Under the pieces are notes generated by a model, which saw nothing but the letters and a program-made list of their open reading frames with translations, was not told where the DNA came from and did not search any database. A stretch of DNA of 64,000 nt. Source: [Bacillus] selenitireducens MLS10. Its GTDB lineage: Bacteria; Bacillota; Bacilli; Bacillales; Salisediminibacteriaceae. A program made the translations under genes and the position numbers. Positions 28,389 through 39,064 of this stretch are shown one piece after another. The first letter of the stretch is position 1, and the number at the start of each line of letters is the position of its first letter. The stretch is taken from assembly GCF_000093085.1 (NCBI RefSeq), contig NC_014219.1, positions 1,240,001 through 1,304,000 on the forward strand, in the 5' to 3' direction.

Positions 28389-28910
28389 ATGGGACGGAAA
28401 ACCGAACGCCACCAGGTGGAAAATGCCAATTCCCTTTGGCAAATCTATCAGACTGTGCCGTTTTTGAAGGTGATGAAAAACTTCATCGTCATTCAGTTGG
28501 CGCGCTATACACCGGTTTTGCCGGTGAAAAACTGGCTTTACCGGACGTTTCTCAGGATGAAGGTCGGGGAGAAGACCGCCTTTGCCCTGATGGTGATGCC
28601 GGATGTGATGTTTCCGGAGAAGATCAGCGTCGGGGACAATTCCGTTATCGGCTACAATACGACGATCCTCGCGCATGAATACCTGATTGAAGAATACCGC
28701 CTTGGCGCCGTTACGATCGGCAGTGAGGTCATGGTCGGAGCCAATACGACGATCCTTCCTGGTGTGACGATCGGGGACGGTGCCGTGATTTCGGCTGCGA
28801 CCCTCGTCAATCAGGATGTGCCTGCGGGCGCGTTTGTCGGGGGCAATCCGATGCGGATCATCCGCATCAAAGACGAATACCAGGATCAGGATGGACCAGC
28901 GGACTCATAA
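28389..28910 (+). CDS. yvoF: Hexapeptide-repeat acyltransferase YvoF
   Basis: A 173-residue left-handed beta-helix transferase of the xenobiotic/maltose acetyltransferase type. The hexapeptide repeats run from about residue 70 (ISVGDNSVIGYNTTILAHEY) through VTIGSEVMVGANTTILPGVTIGDGAVISAATLV to VGGNPMRIIRI at the C-terminus; the His in LAHEY is at the usual place of the catalytic residue. The acceptor is unknown. Gene order ppaX-yvoF-hisZ matches B. subtilis. The ATG at 28389 follows GGGGG in the 21-base gap after ppaX. Confidence 0.88.
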   Translation: MGRKTERHQVENANSLWQIYQTVPFLKVMKNFIVIQLARYTPVLPVKNWLYRTFLRMKVGEKTAFALMVMPDVMFPEKISVGDNSVIGYNTTILAHEYLIEEYRLGAVTIGSEVMVGANTTILPGVTIGDGAVISAATLVNQDVPAGAFVGGNPMRIIRIKDEYQDQDGPADS

Positions 28911-28926
28911 CCGGTGGTCCTTTTTT
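28893..28926 (+). terminator. Terminator at the end of yvoF
   Basis: GGACCA (28893-28898) pairs with TGGTCC (28915-28920), followed by six Ts; the left arm lies inside the end of the yvoF coding sequence. Confidence 0.7.
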
Positions 28927-28947
28927 GACAAGACACCGGAAAAGAGA

Positions 28948-28991
28948 GGCAGGAATCCTGCTGAAATCATGATTTTCACTTGATTCTTGCC
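28948..28991. repeat. Nested inverted repeats over the his operon promoter
   Basis: GGCAGGAATC (28948-28957) pairs with GATTCTTGCC (28982-28991), and between them lies the perfect palindrome AAATCATGATTT (28964-28975). The right outer arm covers most of the TTGATT -35 element. Its position suggests an operator or cruciform-forming control site. Confidence 0.4.
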
Positions 28992-29008
28992 TGGGAAACC
29001 TGTAAACT
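28980..29008 (+). promoter_or_regulatory. SigA promoter of the his operon
   Basis: TTGATT (28980-28985), 17 bases, TAAACT (29003-29008). The leader to hisZ is about 85 bases, too short for a T-box riboswitch. Confidence 0.6.
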
Positions 29009-29099
29009 TCAGATTATATTCTTTATCACTCTATCACATTAGCATACTAAAGTGCGGGTGTGAAGAAAAACAGAACGGATGGAAAGGCAGGGACATAGA

Positions 29100-30287
29100 A
29101 TGTCGAAACTGTTTATGTTTGAAAAACCGCTCGGAATGCGGGACACGCTTCCGGAACTCTTTGAACTGAAACGAAAGCTCCGTAATGCCATCGGGCTTGA
29201 GGTCACGCGCTGGGGGTACGAACAGATCGCCACGCCGACGCTCGAATTTTACGAAACGGTGGGGCAGTCCTCGGCGATTCTCGACCAGCAGCTCTTTAAG
29301 CTCCTTGATCAGGAGGGGAACACCCTCGTGTTGCGTCCGGATATGACGGCACCGATCGCACGGATCGCGGCATCAACGCTCCGGTCGGGTCAGCGCCCGC
29401 TCCGGCTGACGTATGATGCGCCGGTGTTCCGGGCCCAGCAACGTGAAGGCGGCCGTCCGGCAGAATTTGAACAGATCGGCTGCGAGCTGATCGGAGACGG
29501 ATCGAGCAGTGCCGATGCGGAAATCATTGCTTTAATGGCTGCGTCGATGAAAGAAGCGGGGCTCAGTGGCTATCAGGTGGCAATCGGGCACATCGGTTTC
29601 GTCAATGCCCTGTTATCAGAAGTCCTCGGCAACGAAGAACGGACGGCGGTGTTCAGACGCTATCTGTATGAGAAAAACTATGTCGGTTTCCGAAAAGCCG
29701 TCAATGATCTGCCTCTCTCCGGTATCGACAAGCAGCGTCTCACCGGACTGTTGAAACTGAAAGGAACCAGTGACGTGCTGTCTGAAGCAGACACCCTTGT
29801 AAGCAGTCCGGAAGGAAAAGCGGCCCTGAAGGAACTCCGGGACCTTGTGGGGATTCTTGAACAGTACGGCCTGAATAATCAGATCACCCTCGATCTGAAC
29901 CTTGTGATGCATATGAGCTATTACACGGGCGTCGTTTTTGAAGCATACAGCCAGGGACTCGGCTCCCCAGTCGGAAGCGGCGGACGCTATGACAGCCTCC
30001 TCGATCAGTTTGAGCATCCGGAGCCTGCGACCGGGTTCGGTCTCAGACTCGACCGTCTCACGGAAGCCCTCGGCACGAAGACACCACAGGTCAGCCAGGA
30101 CCTCTGTATCGTCTACAGTGCGAACCGGCGAATAGAAGCACTCGATACCGCCGTGAAGGAGCGGGGGAACGGCCGTCGCGTCGTGATGCAGGACGTGGCC
30201 GGGGTCAAGGACGTGGACGCGTTTACAGAAGGGTTTCAGGACGTTGTGTACGTCATTGGAAGTCAGGGAAATGGAGGTGCCAGGTGA
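29100..30287 (+). CDS. hisZ: ATP phosphoribosyltransferase regulatory subunit
   Basis: A 395-residue histidyl-tRNA-synthetase paralogue without tRNA charging activity. It assembles with the short HisG and gives it activity and histidine feedback control. Class II-like motifs are recognisable: [10 protein letters not shown] at the start, [17 protein letters not shown], and [14 protein letters not shown] 29100 gives the typical [15 protein letters not shown]-terminus; AAAGGCAGGGA lies upstream. It opens an eight-gene his operon whose genes overlap by a few bases or abut. The presence of hisZ agrees with the 217-residue short-form hisG that follows. Confidence 0.95.
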   Translation: MSKLFMFEKPLGMRDTLPELFELKRKLRNAIGLEVTRWGYEQIATPTLEFYETVGQSSAILDQQLFKLLDQEGNTLVLRPDMTAPIARIAASTLRSGQRPLRLTYDAPVFRAQQREGGRPAEFEQIGCELIGDGSSSADAEIIALMAASMKEAGLSGYQVAIGHIGFVNALLSEVLGNEERTAVFRRYLYEKNYVGFRKAVNDLPLSGIDKQRLTGLLKLKGTSDVLSEADTLVSSPEGKAALKELRDLVGILEQYGLNNQITLDLNLVMHMSYYTGVVFEAYSQGLGSPVGSGGRYDSLLDQFEHPEPATGFGLRLDRLTEALGTKTPQVSQDLCIVYSANRRIEALDTAVKERGNGRRVVMQDVAGVKDVDAFTEGFQDVVYVIGSQGNGGAR

Positions 30288-30940
30288 TGAATGAAGAACT
30301 GTTGACGGTGGCGATGCCAAAGGGACGGATTTTTGATGAAGCCGTGGATCTCTTGCGACAGGCAGGCTATCCGATTACGGAAGAATTTGAGGATTCCAGA
30401 AAACTGATTATCGACGTACCCGAAGCCGGGATGCGGTTTATTCTTGCCAAGCCGATGGACGTGCCGACGTATGTGGAGCACGGGGTTGCCGATGTCGGTG
30501 TCGCCGGGAAGGACGTCATGATTGAAGAGAAGCGGGACGTCTATGAGGTGCTCGATTTGAAAATCAGCGCGTGCTACATGGCCGTTGCGGCCCTGCCGAG
30601 CTACCGGGCCGGCGGGGAAGTGGCGCCGAAAATCGCGTCAAAGTACCCGAATCTGACGAGTGAGTATTTCCGCCAGAAGGGCGAACAGGTGGAGATCATC
30701 AAGCTGAACGGCTCGATTGAACTCGCGCCGATTGTCGGTCTCGCAGACCGCATCGTCGACATCGTCTCCACCGGTCAGACGCTGAAAGAGAATGGCCTCG
30801 TGGAAATCGAGGAGATGATCAATATCACGTCGCGCTTTATCGTCAATCCGGTAAGCTACCGGACAAAAGCGGCGATGATTGACCCAATGGTCGACCGGCT
30901 CGATCAGGTCATTAACGGACAAGGAGAGGATCGGTTATGA
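30287..30940 (+). CDS. hisG: ATP phosphoribosyltransferase, short form
   Basis: A 217-residue HisG that joins ATP and PRPP to form phosphoribosyl-ATP, the first step of histidine synthesis. It has the short catalytic core ([18 protein letters not shown]... [10 protein letters not shown]... [16 protein letters not shown], the PRPP loop) without the C-terminal regulatory domain of long HisG, so it needs HisZ. ATG 30287 overlaps the hisZ stop (TGATG) with GGAGGTG upstream; a GTG three bases earlier is an alternative. Confidence 0.96.
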   Translation: MNEELLTVAMPKGRIFDEAVDLLRQAGYPITEEFEDSRKLIIDVPEAGMRFILAKPMDVPTYVEHGVADVGVAGKDVMIEEKRDVYEVLDLKISACYMAVAALPSYRAGGEVAPKIASKYPNLTSEYFRQKGEQVEIIKLNGSIELAPIVGLADRIVDIVSTGQTLKENGLVEIEEMINITSRFIVNPVSYRTKAAMIDPMVDRLDQVINGQGEDRL

Positions 30941-32211
30941 AGATTACCCCAGTCACAGACGATTTGTCGTTAAAACGAAGCATCGATCAGGGGACGTCGG
31001 ATCAGCGCAGGGCGGTAGAAGAGATTCTCCATGCCGTCAAGACGGAAGGCTACGATGCCGTCGTGCGCTATACCCGTCAGTTTGACGGCGTCGAACCGGA
31101 TTCGATCCGTGTGACGGAAGAAGAACTGAAAGCGGCCCATGACAGCATGAGCGACGAGACCCGCAAGATTATTCAGGAAGCGATCGCCAATATCCGTGCT
31201 TTCCACGAGCGCCAGGTCCAGCAGTCCTGGTTTTCAACGAATCCGGACGGGACGATTCTCGGACAGAAGGTGACGCCTCTTGATTCGGCAGGGGTATACG
31301 TCCCTGGCGGACTCGCGGCGTATCCCTCTTCGATCATCATGAACGTCGTACCGGCGCAGGTCGCCGGCGTCGGGCGGATCGTCATGGTCTCCCCGCCGCA
31401 AAAGGACGGGAGCCTGACGGATATCGTGCTCGCAACGGCGAAAGAGCTCGGTGTCACGGAGGTCTGGAAAGTCGGCGGTGCACAGGCCATCGGGGCATTG
31501 ACCTACGGGATGGCCGGCATGGAGCCGGTGGACAAGATCACCGGTCCGGGGAACATCTTCGTTGCCCTCGCCAAACAGCTCGTCTACGGGACTGTGGATA
31601 TCGATATGATCGCAGGACCGAGTGAAATTGCGATTCTTGCCGATCATTCGGCAAAGCCTGCATACGTGGCCGCGGATATGCTGAGTCAGGCGGAACATGA
31701 TCCGATGGCGTCCGCGGTCCTTGTTACCGACGACCGTGCACTCGCTGAAGCGGTCACGATCGAGGTGGAAGAACAGCTGAAGACCCTGCCGAAACGAGAC
31801 ATTGCAGAAGCGTCGATTCGGGACCACGGCGCCGTGTACCTCGCAGAATCGATGGATCAGGCGGTGGCGGCGATTAATGATTTGGCTGCCGAGCACCTCG
31901 AAGTACAGGTCGCCGATCCGTGGGCGCTGTTGCCGAAAATCCGTCACGCCGGGGCGATCTTCCTCGGTGAACAGAGCTCTGAGCCTGTCGGGGATTACTT
32001 TGCCGGACCGAACCACATCCTGCCGACCAACGGCACGGCCCGTTTTTCAAGTCCGCTCACGGTGGAGGATTTTACGAAGAAATCGAGCATCATCGCCTAC
32101 AGCAAGGAAGCTGCGGTGACGAACGGCAAAAAGATTGCCGCATTCGCCCGTCTCGAAGAGCTCGAAGCTCACGCCCGGGCTGTGGAACAACGATTGGAGG
32201 ACTCAGAATGA
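30937..32211 (+). CDS. hisD: Histidinol dehydrogenase
   Basis: A 424-residue zinc enzyme that oxidises L-histidinol twice with NAD to give histidine, the last step of the pathway. Conserved segments include [55 protein letters not shown] (zinc-binding Gln and His) and [14 protein letters not shown]. It overlaps hisG by 4 bases (ATGA). Confidence 0.97.
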   Translation: MKITPVTDDLSLKRSIDQGTSDQRRAVEEILHAVKTEGYDAVVRYTRQFDGVEPDSIRVTEEELKAAHDSMSDETRKIIQEAIANIRAFHERQVQQSWFSTNPDGTILGQKVTPLDSAGVYVPGGLAAYPSSIIMNVVPAQVAGVGRIVMVSPPQKDGSLTDIVLATAKELGVTEVWKVGGAQAIGALTYGMAGMEPVDKITGPGNIFVALAKQLVYGTVDIDMIAGPSEIAILADHSAKPAYVAADMLSQAEHDPMASAVLVTDDRALAEAVTIEVEEQLKTLPKRDIAEASIRDHGAVYLAESMDQAVAAINDLAAEHLEVQVADPWALLPKIRHAGAIFLGEQSSEPVGDYFAGPNHILPTNGTARFSSPLTVEDFTKKSSIIAYSKEAAVTNGKKIAAFARLEELEAHARAVEQRLEDSE

Positions 32212-32801
32212 CAAAGCGACAAGCGGAGAAATCACGCATCACAAACGAAACACAGATTGCCCTGACCTTTGCGATTGACGGTGAAGGTCAGGCGGATCTC
32301 AAGACCGACGTGCCGTTTATGACCCATATGCTCGATCTTTTTACCCGTCACGGGTTGTTTGATCTGATCCTCGATGGGCGCGGTGACACGGAGATTGATG
32401 ATCATCATACAACGGAAGACATGGGGATTGTGCTTGGTGACGCGTTGAAGGAAGCCCTCGGTGACAAAAAGGGCATCCGCCGCTACGGCAATGCCTTCGT
32501 GCCGATGGATGATGCCTTGGCACAGGTCGTGGTGGATCTCAGTAACCGGCCGCATTTCGTCCTGAAAGGCGAGATCCCGGCGACGAAGGTGGGGACGTTT
32601 GATACGGAGCTCATCGAAGAATTTCTTTGGAAGCTTGCTCTTGAAGCCCGGATCAATCTGCACGTCATCGTCCATTACGGAACGAACGTGCATCATATTA
32701 TCGAAGCGATCTTTAAGGCCCTCGGCCGCGCTCTCGATGAAGCGACACAGCTTGATCCGCGTGTCAAAGGTGTGCCGTCCACGAAAGGAAGTCTGTCATG
32801 A
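32208..32801 (+). CDS. hisB: Imidazoleglycerol-phosphate dehydratase
   Basis: A 197-residue monofunctional HisB that dehydrates imidazole glycerol phosphate in the sixth step. The metal-binding His clusters are present: [24 protein letters not shown] and, near the end, [21 protein letters not shown]. It lacks the N-terminal histidinol phosphatase domain of enterobacterial HisB, so a separate HisJ-type phosphatase should be encoded elsewhere. It overlaps hisD by 4 bases. Confidence 0.97.
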   Translation: MTKRQAEKSRITNETQIALTFAIDGEGQADLKTDVPFMTHMLDLFTRHGLFDLILDGRGDTEIDDHHTTEDMGIVLGDALKEALGDKKGIRRYGNAFVPMDDALAQVVVDLSNRPHFVLKGEIPATKVGTFDTELIEEFLWKLALEARINLHVIVHYGTNVHHIIEAIFKALGRALDEATQLDPRVKGVPSTKGSLS

Positions 32802-33418
32802 TCGGAATCATTGATTACGGAATGGGCAATCTGCACAGTGTGACAAAGGCGGTGGAACGGCTCGGCCGGGACTGTTTTCTCTCCGAAGATCCCGAAGAGC
32901 TGAAGAAGGCGGACTGTCTGATTCTCCCGGGCGTCGGTGCCTTTAAGGACGGGATGGATGAACTCGGGAAGCGCGGGCTCGTTCCATTTATTCATGAATG
33001 GATCGAAGACGGCAAACCGCTCCTCGGGATCTGCCTCGGGATGCAGCTTCTCTTTGATGAGAGTGAGGAAAACGGCCCGACGAAAGGACTCTCTGTCCTG
33101 CCTGGAAAAGTAAAGAAGTTCCCGGGCGGCGACTATAAGGTGCCGCATATGGGGTGGAACGAGCTGACCTTTGAACAGCCTGCCCATCCGGTTCTGCAGG
33201 GTCTTGACGGCGGGCATGTCTATTTCGTGCACTCCTACTTTGTTGTTGCCGACCGAAAGGAAATCCTCATTGCCTCCGCTGAATACGGCGGTGAACAGGT
33301 GACGGCCGTTGCCGGGCGCGACAATGTCTGGGGCACACAGTTTCATCCGGAGAAAAGCAGCGTCGTCGGCATGACGATGCTGAAGAATTTCGTCGAATAT
33401 AAAGGAGGTGCCGTCTGA
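32798..33418 (+). CDS. hisH: Imidazole glycerol phosphate synthase, glutaminase subunit
   Basis: A 206-residue class I glutamine amidotransferase that supplies ammonia to HisF. The nucleophile Cys is in [10 protein letters not shown] and the catalytic His and Glu are in GTQFHPEKS near the C-terminus; the N-terminal [13 protein letters not shown] is the family start. It overlaps hisB by 4 bases and hisA by 1 base. Confidence 0.97.
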   Translation: MIGIIDYGMGNLHSVTKAVERLGRDCFLSEDPEELKKADCLILPGVGAFKDGMDELGKRGLVPFIHEWIEDGKPLLGICLGMQLLFDESEENGPTKGLSVLPGKVKKFPGGDYKVPHMGWNELTFEQPAHPVLQGLDGGHVYFVHSYFVVADRKEILIASAEYGGEQVTAVAGRDNVWGTQFHPEKSSVVGMTMLKNFVEYKGGAV

Positions 33419-34161
33419 TGAGCGAGTTTACGGTATACCCTGCCATTGATATTCGCGGGGGCAAATGCGTCCGCCTGTTGCAGGGGGACTATGACAAAGA
33501 AACGGTTTACGGGGATTCGCCTTATGAGATGGCCCGCTCGTTTTCGGATAAAGGAGCGGTCTGGGTACATATGGTGGACCTTGACGGCGCTAAAAAAGGG
33601 CAGCCTGTGAACCACGAAGAAGTGATCCGCGCAGCCAGGGAGCTTGACTGCAAGATCCAGGTTGGCGGTGGGATCCGCAACCGGGACAACGTGAAGACGT
33701 ATCTCGATGCCGGCGTGGACCGGGTCATTCTCGGCAGTGCAGCGATTTCGGATCCGGATTTCGTCAAAGCGATGCTCGAGGAATTCGGCGGAAACCGCAT
33801 TGCCATCGGGATCGATGCAAGAGACGGCTTCGTCGCGACGCACGGCTGGCTGGAGACGTCTGAAGTCAAAGCCGAAGACCTCGGCGTCCGCCTGGCGGAG
33901 TTCGGAGCGGAGACCTTTATCATGACGGACATCTCGAGAGACGGGATGCTGAGCGGGCCGAACGTTGAAGCCATCGCGTCACTGGCCCGGGTTACCGGTA
34001 AAGAGGTCATCGCGTCAGGCGGCGTCAGTGAGATGGCGGATTTGACGGAGCTTAAAGCGAATTGCAATGACGGCGTGGCCGGCGCAATCGTCGGAAAAGC
34101 GATCTACACCGACCGGATTCAGGTGGAAGAAGCGTTGAAGGAGGTGCAGGGCCCATGCTGA
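33418..34161 (+). CDS. hisA: Phosphoribosylformimino-AICAR phosphate isomerase
   Basis: A 247-residue (beta/alpha)8 isomerase (ProFAR isomerase) of the fourth step. The catalytic Asp of [19 protein letters not shown] at the start of strand 1 and the Asp in [12 protein letters not shown] of strand 5 are present, with phosphate-binding loops VGGGIRN and IASGGVS. The start ATG overlaps the hisH stop by one base; AAAGGAGGTG lies just upstream. Confidence 0.97.
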   Translation: MSEFTVYPAIDIRGGKCVRLLQGDYDKETVYGDSPYEMARSFSDKGAVWVHMVDLDGAKKGQPVNHEEVIRAARELDCKIQVGGGIRNRDNVKTYLDAGVDRVILGSAAISDPDFVKAMLEEFGGNRIAIGIDARDGFVATHGWLETSEVKAEDLGVRLAEFGAETFIMTDISRDGMLSGPNVEAIASLARVTGKEVIASGGVSEMADLTELKANCNDGVAGAIVGKAIYTDRIQVEEALKEVQGPC

Positions 34162-34913
34162 CAAAGCGGATTATTCCCTGTCTTGATGTTACGGAAGGAC
34201 GGGTCGTCAAAGGGATTCAGTTTGTCAATCTCCGCGACGCCGGGGATCCTGTTGAAATGGCAGCCTTTTATGATCAGCAGGGCGCCGATGAACTCGTGTT
34301 TCTCGATATCTCCGCCTCCCATGAAGGCCGGGAGACGATGGTGGACGTCGTGGAACAGGTCGCAGGGAAGCTCGCCATCCCCTTCACCGTTGGCGGAGGA
34401 ATCAACACCCTTGAAGACATGAAGCGGATCCTCCGGGCAGGGGCGGATAAAGTCTCCCTGAATACCGCAGCGGTGAACCGTCCGGAGCTGATTACGGAAG
34501 GGTCGGACTTCTTCGGTGCCCAGTGCATCGTGGTGGCCGTCGATGCGAAGCGGGATCCGAAGCGGGGCTCGTGGACGGTGTATACCCATGGCGGACGCCG
34601 GGAAACGGACTGGGACGTCCTTGATTGGGTCAAAGAGGCGGTTCGCCGGGGAGCCGGTGAGATTCTTCTGACAAGCATGGATCAGGACGGGGAGAAAACC
34701 GGTTTTGACAACGCATTGACCCGAGCCGTCAGTGAGGCGGTTCCTGTGCCGGTCATCGCCTCGGGCGGTGCCGGCGGTCAGGAGGACTTCTACGACGTGT
34801 TTACCGACGGCAAGGCGGATGCGGCGCTCGCAGCGTCCATCTTCCACTATAAAGAGACGTCCGTGGAAGCGGTGAAAGACTATTTGAAAACAAAGGGGCT
34901 GGCGATTCGATGA
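34155..34913 (+). CDS. hisF: Imidazole glycerol phosphate synthase, cyclase subunit
   Basis: A 252-residue (beta/alpha)8 cyclase paralogous to HisA. With HisH it converts PRFAR and glutamine to imidazole glycerol phosphate and AICAR. Catalytic Asp residues are in [15 protein letters not shown] and [12 protein letters not shown], with phosphate loops VGGGIN and IASGGAGG. It overlaps hisA by 7 bases and hisI by 4. Confidence 0.97.
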   Translation: MLTKRIIPCLDVTEGRVVKGIQFVNLRDAGDPVEMAAFYDQQGADELVFLDISASHEGRETMVDVVEQVAGKLAIPFTVGGGINTLEDMKRILRAGADKVSLNTAAVNRPELITEGSDFFGAQCIVVAVDAKRDPKRGSWTVYTHGGRRETDWDVLDWVKEAVRRGAGEILLTSMDQDGEKTGFDNALTRAVSEAVPVPVIASGGAGGQEDFYDVFTDGKADAALAASIFHYKETSVEAVKDYLKTKGLAIR

Positions 34914-35554
34914 CAGAGATCCGATTTGATGAACAGGGACTCGTGCCGGCGGTGGTGCAGGACAGTCAGACAAAGGAAGTCCTCACAGTCGCCTATATGA
35001 ACGAAGCGTCTCTTGAAAAAACGAAAGAAACCGGTGAGACGTGGTTTTACAGCCGCTCCCGCCAGGAACTGTGGCATAAAGGCGCGACGAGCGGGAATAC
35101 CCAGGCCGTGACGGAAATCCGTTACGACTGCGATCAGGATGCCCTCGTCGTCCTCGTCGAACCAGCCGGACCTGCCTGCCACAAGGGCACGGTCAGCTGT
35201 TTTTCCGACGTCCTCTGGCAGAAGAAAGCGACGCCGGAAGTCCGAAAAGACCGTTTTGCGATTATTCAAGAACTCGAAACTCTCCTCGCCAAACGGGAAG
35301 CGGAGCGTCCGGAAGGATCGTACACGACCTACCTCTTTGACGAAGGCGTTGATAAAATTCTTAAGAAAATCGGGGAAGAAGCCGGGGAGATCATCATCGC
35401 GGCGAAGAACCGGGACCCTGAGGAGCTGACGTGGGAGAGTGCGGATTTTCTGTTTCACCTCCTCGTTCTCCTGAGAGAGCAGAAGCTGCCGTTAGACGCC
35501 GTGCTTCAGCGCCTCGAAGACCGGCATGCCAAGAAGAACAAAACGGAAGACTGA
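34910..35554 (+). CDS. hisI: Bifunctional phosphoribosyl-AMP cyclohydrolase/phosphoribosyl-ATP pyrophosphatase
   Basis: A 214-residue HisIE fusion for steps two and three. Residues 1-105 are the cyclohydrolase ([25 protein letters not shown], the [14 protein letters not shown] zinc/magnesium-binding stretch and PACHKG). Residues 118-214 are the MazG-like pyrophosphohydrolase with EExxE-type helix ([15 protein letters not shown]... [13 protein letters not shown]). It closes the his operon, followed by a strong shared terminator. Confidence 0.96.
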   Translation: MTEIRFDEQGLVPAVVQDSQTKEVLTVAYMNEASLEKTKETGETWFYSRSRQELWHKGATSGNTQAVTEIRYDCDQDALVVLVEPAGPACHKGTVSCFSDVLWQKKATPEVRKDRFAIIQELETLLAKREAERPEGSYTTYLFDEGVDKILKKIGEEAGEIIIAAKNRDPEELTWESADFLFHLLVLLREQKLPLDAVLQRLEDRHAKKNKTED

Positions 35555-35572
35555 AACGTGTGTATACGAAAT

Positions 35573-35618
35573 AAAGCCCGCATCAGACCGGTGGTTACCG
35601 GAACTGATGCGGGCTTTT
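35573..35618. terminator. Bidirectional terminator between his operon and crtI-like gene
   Basis: AAAGCCCGCATCAG (35573-35586) pairs perfectly with CTGATGCGGGCTTT (35604-35617) around an inner CCGGT/ACCGG pair. T-runs or A-runs on both sides allow use by hisI and by the convergent minus-strand gene. Confidence 0.85.
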
Positions 35619-35632
35619 GACTGTGAACAGGG

Positions 35633-37126
35633 TCAGGCGAAGGATTTCTCAATCAGATCAGCCGTCAGCTGACCGCTTAACGTGACCATCGGCACGCCGC
35701 CACCCGGGTGCGTGCTTCCGCCGGTGAAGAAGAGGTTGTCGTAGAGGTTACTTTGTGCTGGGATCTTAAAGCCGCCGTTCGTTGCTTTGTTTGATGCGAT
35801 CCCGTAAATGGACCCTCCGTTTGCGCCATACAGCTCTTCAAGGTCGTCAGGCGTGAAGCGGTATTCAAACTCGATGCTTTCCCGGAGGCCCGTCATCCCC
35901 ATACGTTCGAGCTTGTCGAGGACGACTTTCCGGTAATCTTCCCAGTTCGTATCCTTCTTTGCCAGGGTCTTTGGCGGGACGTGGGTAAGGACGAAGAGGT
36001 TTTCTTTGCCGTCCGGCGCCTGGGAAGGATCAGACTTTGATGATACGCCGATATAGACCGTCGGGTCATCGGCAGGAATGCCTTCTTCATAAATCTGCCG
36101 GAATTCTTTTTCCGGGTCTTCAGAGAAGAAGAAATTGTGATGCTTCGTCACGTCGAAGGTACGGTCTGTACCGAGCAGGAGGACAAGTCCGGAAACCGTC
36201 GGTTCGTAGGTTTTGGACAGCTTCTTTGCTTCTTTTTTCGCCGGACCCTTTTGCGGGAGAAGGGTCTGATAGGCAGGAATCGCTTCAAGGTTTGACACCA
36301 CGAGGTCAGCTGCATGGAACGCGCCGTCTTCGGTGACGACCCCGGTCGCTTTTTCGCCTTCGGTCTTAATGTGAGAGACGGCCATTCCGGTTTTCACGGG
36401 AACTCTGAGTTCCTCAAGGACACGCTCCATGCCCTGGGCGATGCCATACATACCGCCTTTGACGTAGTGAATGCCAAGACCGAGCTGGACGTAAATGAGC
36501 TGATTGAGTATGGCCGGTGACTGATACGGGTTACTTCCGACGTACATGACGAAGAAGTTAAAGAGCTGTTCGAGGTACTTGTTGTCGAAATGCTTCTTCG
36601 TATGATCTGCGACGGTATGAAACGGATCCATCGCCATCAGTTCCTTAAAGTTATGAAGTTTCCTGAATTCATTCAGACCGGGGATGCTTGTCTTATAGAA
36701 GCTTTTCATACAGAGCTGGTACATCTGTTCAGAATATGTGAAGAACTGGGCGAATGAGCCTGCGGAATCCGGGGCGACTTTGCCCATCTCCTTGATCATG
36801 TCCGGCAGATCGCCGGTAACATCGATGGATGTGCCGTCTTCAAAGAAGGTGCGCCATTGGGGCTCGATGCGTTCAATGGTCATGTAATCCTCGACTCTTC
36901 GGTGAACGCGTGTAAAGAGTTCTTCAAGAACCCAGGGCATCGTGAGAATCGACGGACCGGTATCAAAGGTGAAGCCTTTGCCGCTGCGTCGGTTCAGTTT
37001 GCCTCCGAGGGTCTCGTTTTTTTCGATGATCTCAACGTCAAATCCTTTTCCTTTTAAAGAAATCGCGGCAGACAGTCCGCCGAGACCTCCTCCGATGACA
37101 ATGGCTTTCTTCGTTTGGCTGTTCAT
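35633..37126 (-). CDS. CrtI-family phytoene desaturase/carotenoid oxidoreductase
   Basis: A 497-residue FAD-dependent enzyme of the CrtI/CrtN/CrtP family. The dinucleotide fold AIVIGGGLGGLSAAISLKGKG starts at residue 9, followed by NETLGGKLNRRSGKGFTFDTGPSI, a family signature, and the C-terminal FAD motif FFTGGSTHPGGGVPMV. In Bacillaceae such enzymes act on C30 diapophytoene or oxidise its products; which of desaturase or oxygenase this is cannot be told. No crtM/crtB synthase is present in the window. GGAGGTG precedes ATG 37126. It is downstream of and probably co-transcribed with the methyltransferase-like gene at 37200. Confidence 0.85.
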   Translation of the reverse strand: MNSQTKKAIVIGGGLGGLSAAISLKGKGFDVEIIEKNETLGGKLNRRSGKGFTFDTGPSILTMPWVLEELFTRVHRRVEDYMTIERIEPQWRTFFEDGTSIDVTGDLPDMIKEMGKVAPDSAGSFAQFFTYSEQMYQLCMKSFYKTSIPGLNEFRKLHNFKELMAMDPFHTVADHTKKHFDNKYLEQLFNFFVMYVGSNPYQSPAILNQLIYVQLGLGIHYVKGGMYGIAQGMERVLEELRVPVKTGMAVSHIKTEGEKATGVVTEDGAFHAADLVVSNLEAIPAYQTLLPQKGPAKKEAKKLSKTYEPTVSGLVLLLGTDRTFDVTKHHNFFFSEDPEKEFRQIYEEGIPADDPTVYIGVSSKSDPSQAPDGKENLFVLTHVPPKTLAKKDTNWEDYRKVVLDKLERMGMTGLRESIEFEYRFTPDDLEELYGANGGSIYGIASNKATNGGFKIPAQSNLYDNLFFTGGSTHPGGGVPMVTLSGQLTADLIEKSFA

Positions 37127-37199
37127 AGTGTTGGCACCTCCATGGATTGGGTCAAGCTGTGTTGGATATTAATCATTGTTGCAAAGGTTCGCGCCCGTT

Positions 37200-37751
37200 C
37201 TAATACAGAAACGGGATGAAGCGGTAGCGGGTTTTCATCCATTCCTGATACGTCTTGCCAAATGCACCGATCAGGGTTTGTTCCTCGGACTGCATCCGTC
37301 TGATCAGCGCAGGCAAAAGGGTGATGAAAGCGAGCAGAAAAGCTGCTATACTGCCAGTGTAGAGACTGAATCCTGCGGCAGCGGCAAAGAGTCCGGTGTA
37401 GAGCGGGTGGCGCAGCAAACGGTACGGTCCTGTACCGACCAGGGTATCCCCTTCGCGAACCTGAACGTCCCGGGTAAACTGCTTCCCGAGGTGGACGATG
37501 CCCCAGTACCGAAGGAGGATCCCGCCCCCGAAGAGAAAGGCACCCGCCGCTGAGAGCGGAAGGGATGTGACCGTCCAAAGCCCGAGCTCTCTTGTCAGAA
37601 CGCCGGTTGCGATGACGAGGATCACGGAAAAGAGAATCACGGGAAAGGAGCGGTTTTCGTCCTGATCCGTACTTTTCCTGCTTTTAAATCGGAGGAATTC
37701 TCCGATCCACAACAGGGTAAAGAACAGTATAAGTATATCGATCCAAATCAT
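37200..37751 (-). CDS. Isoprenylcysteine carboxyl methyltransferase-like membrane protein
   Basis: A 183-residue membrane protein with about five hydrophobic segments. The C-terminal motif GPYRLLRHPLYTG... EEQTLIGAFGKTYQEW is that of the ICMT/PEMT/NnrU-like SAM-dependent methyltransferases, where the His and the EE pair bind SAM. The substrate is unknown. Its pairing with a CrtI-family gene suggests modification of an isoprenoid or carotenoid end group, which is inference. ATG 37751 was preferred over GTG 37760 because AGGTGAGG precedes it. Confidence 0.78.
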   Translation of the reverse strand: MIWIDILILFFTLLWIGEFLRFKSRKSTDQDENRSFPVILFSVILVIATGVLTRELGLWTVTSLPLSAAGAFLFGGGILLRYWGIVHLGKQFTRDVQVREGDTLVGTGPYRLLRHPLYTGLFAAAAGFSLYTGSIAAFLLAFITLLPALIRRMQSEEQTLIGAFGKTYQEWMKTRYRFIPFLY

Positions 37752-37760
37752 GAGCCTCAC

Positions 37761-37915
37761 CTGCTGCGTCTGTATTTTGACACGGATAGGAGTCTATTAC
37801 CCGTAAAAAGGAAATTCGAATCTGGAAATCATAACATTTATTGATCAATTATTAAAAAAGATCAGCGGCGCCATCGTTCAGTGAATGGTCCATATGCGTA
37901 CCGATCCGGAGGTGT
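37761..37915. other. Divergent intergenic region, left part
   Basis: AT-rich sequence between the minus-strand methyltransferase-like gene and the trxB promoter. No gene was seen. A clear promoter for the minus-strand pair was not identified. Confidence 0.35.
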
Positions 37916-37943
37916 TGACAAAGTGATACGGATGCGTTAGTAT
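37916..37943 (+). promoter_or_regulatory. SigA promoter of trxB
   Basis: TTGACA (37916-37921), 16 bases, TAGTAT (37938-37943). The -10 runs into the palindrome at 37941-37958. Confidence 0.65.
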
Positions 37944-37958
37944 ACCCATTAGGGTATA
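37941..37958. promoter_or_regulatory. Perfect palindrome over the trxB -10 and start site
   Basis: TATACCCATTAGGGTATA is a perfect 7+4+7 inverted repeat that overlaps the trxB -10 box and expected transcription start. Its ATACCC-N4-GGGTAT layout resembles operators of CsoR/CstR-family repressors. No such regulator is encoded in this window. Confidence 0.55.
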
Positions 37959-38055
37959 AAAACAGTCAACATGAGCAGGTTACTGGACGGGACCCGTTTG
38001 AGCGATTATGATAAGCTGAAGAAGAGACAGAATGGAAATCCTTAAAGGAGCGTGA

Positions 38056-39021
<966 letters not shown>

Positions 39022-39028
39022 GAAACAA

Positions 39029-39064
39029 AAGGGGATGGCCTTCAGGTCATCCCCTTCCTTCCGT
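39029..39064 (+). terminator. Terminator after trxB
   Basis: AAGGGGATG (39029-39037) pairs with CATCCCCTT (39048-39056) with CCT/AGG inside; CCTTCC follows, so the T-run is modest. Confidence 0.7.

Noticed and set aside
29009-29099. T-box or attenuator in the his leader
   Set aside because: The leader is under 100 bases and has neither the T-box sequence nor a terminator.
37936-37957. SigB promoter for trxB (GGGTAT)
   Set aside because: The only GTT-type upstream match is about 10 bases away, too short for SigB spacing; a SigA promoter with palindrome explains the region better.
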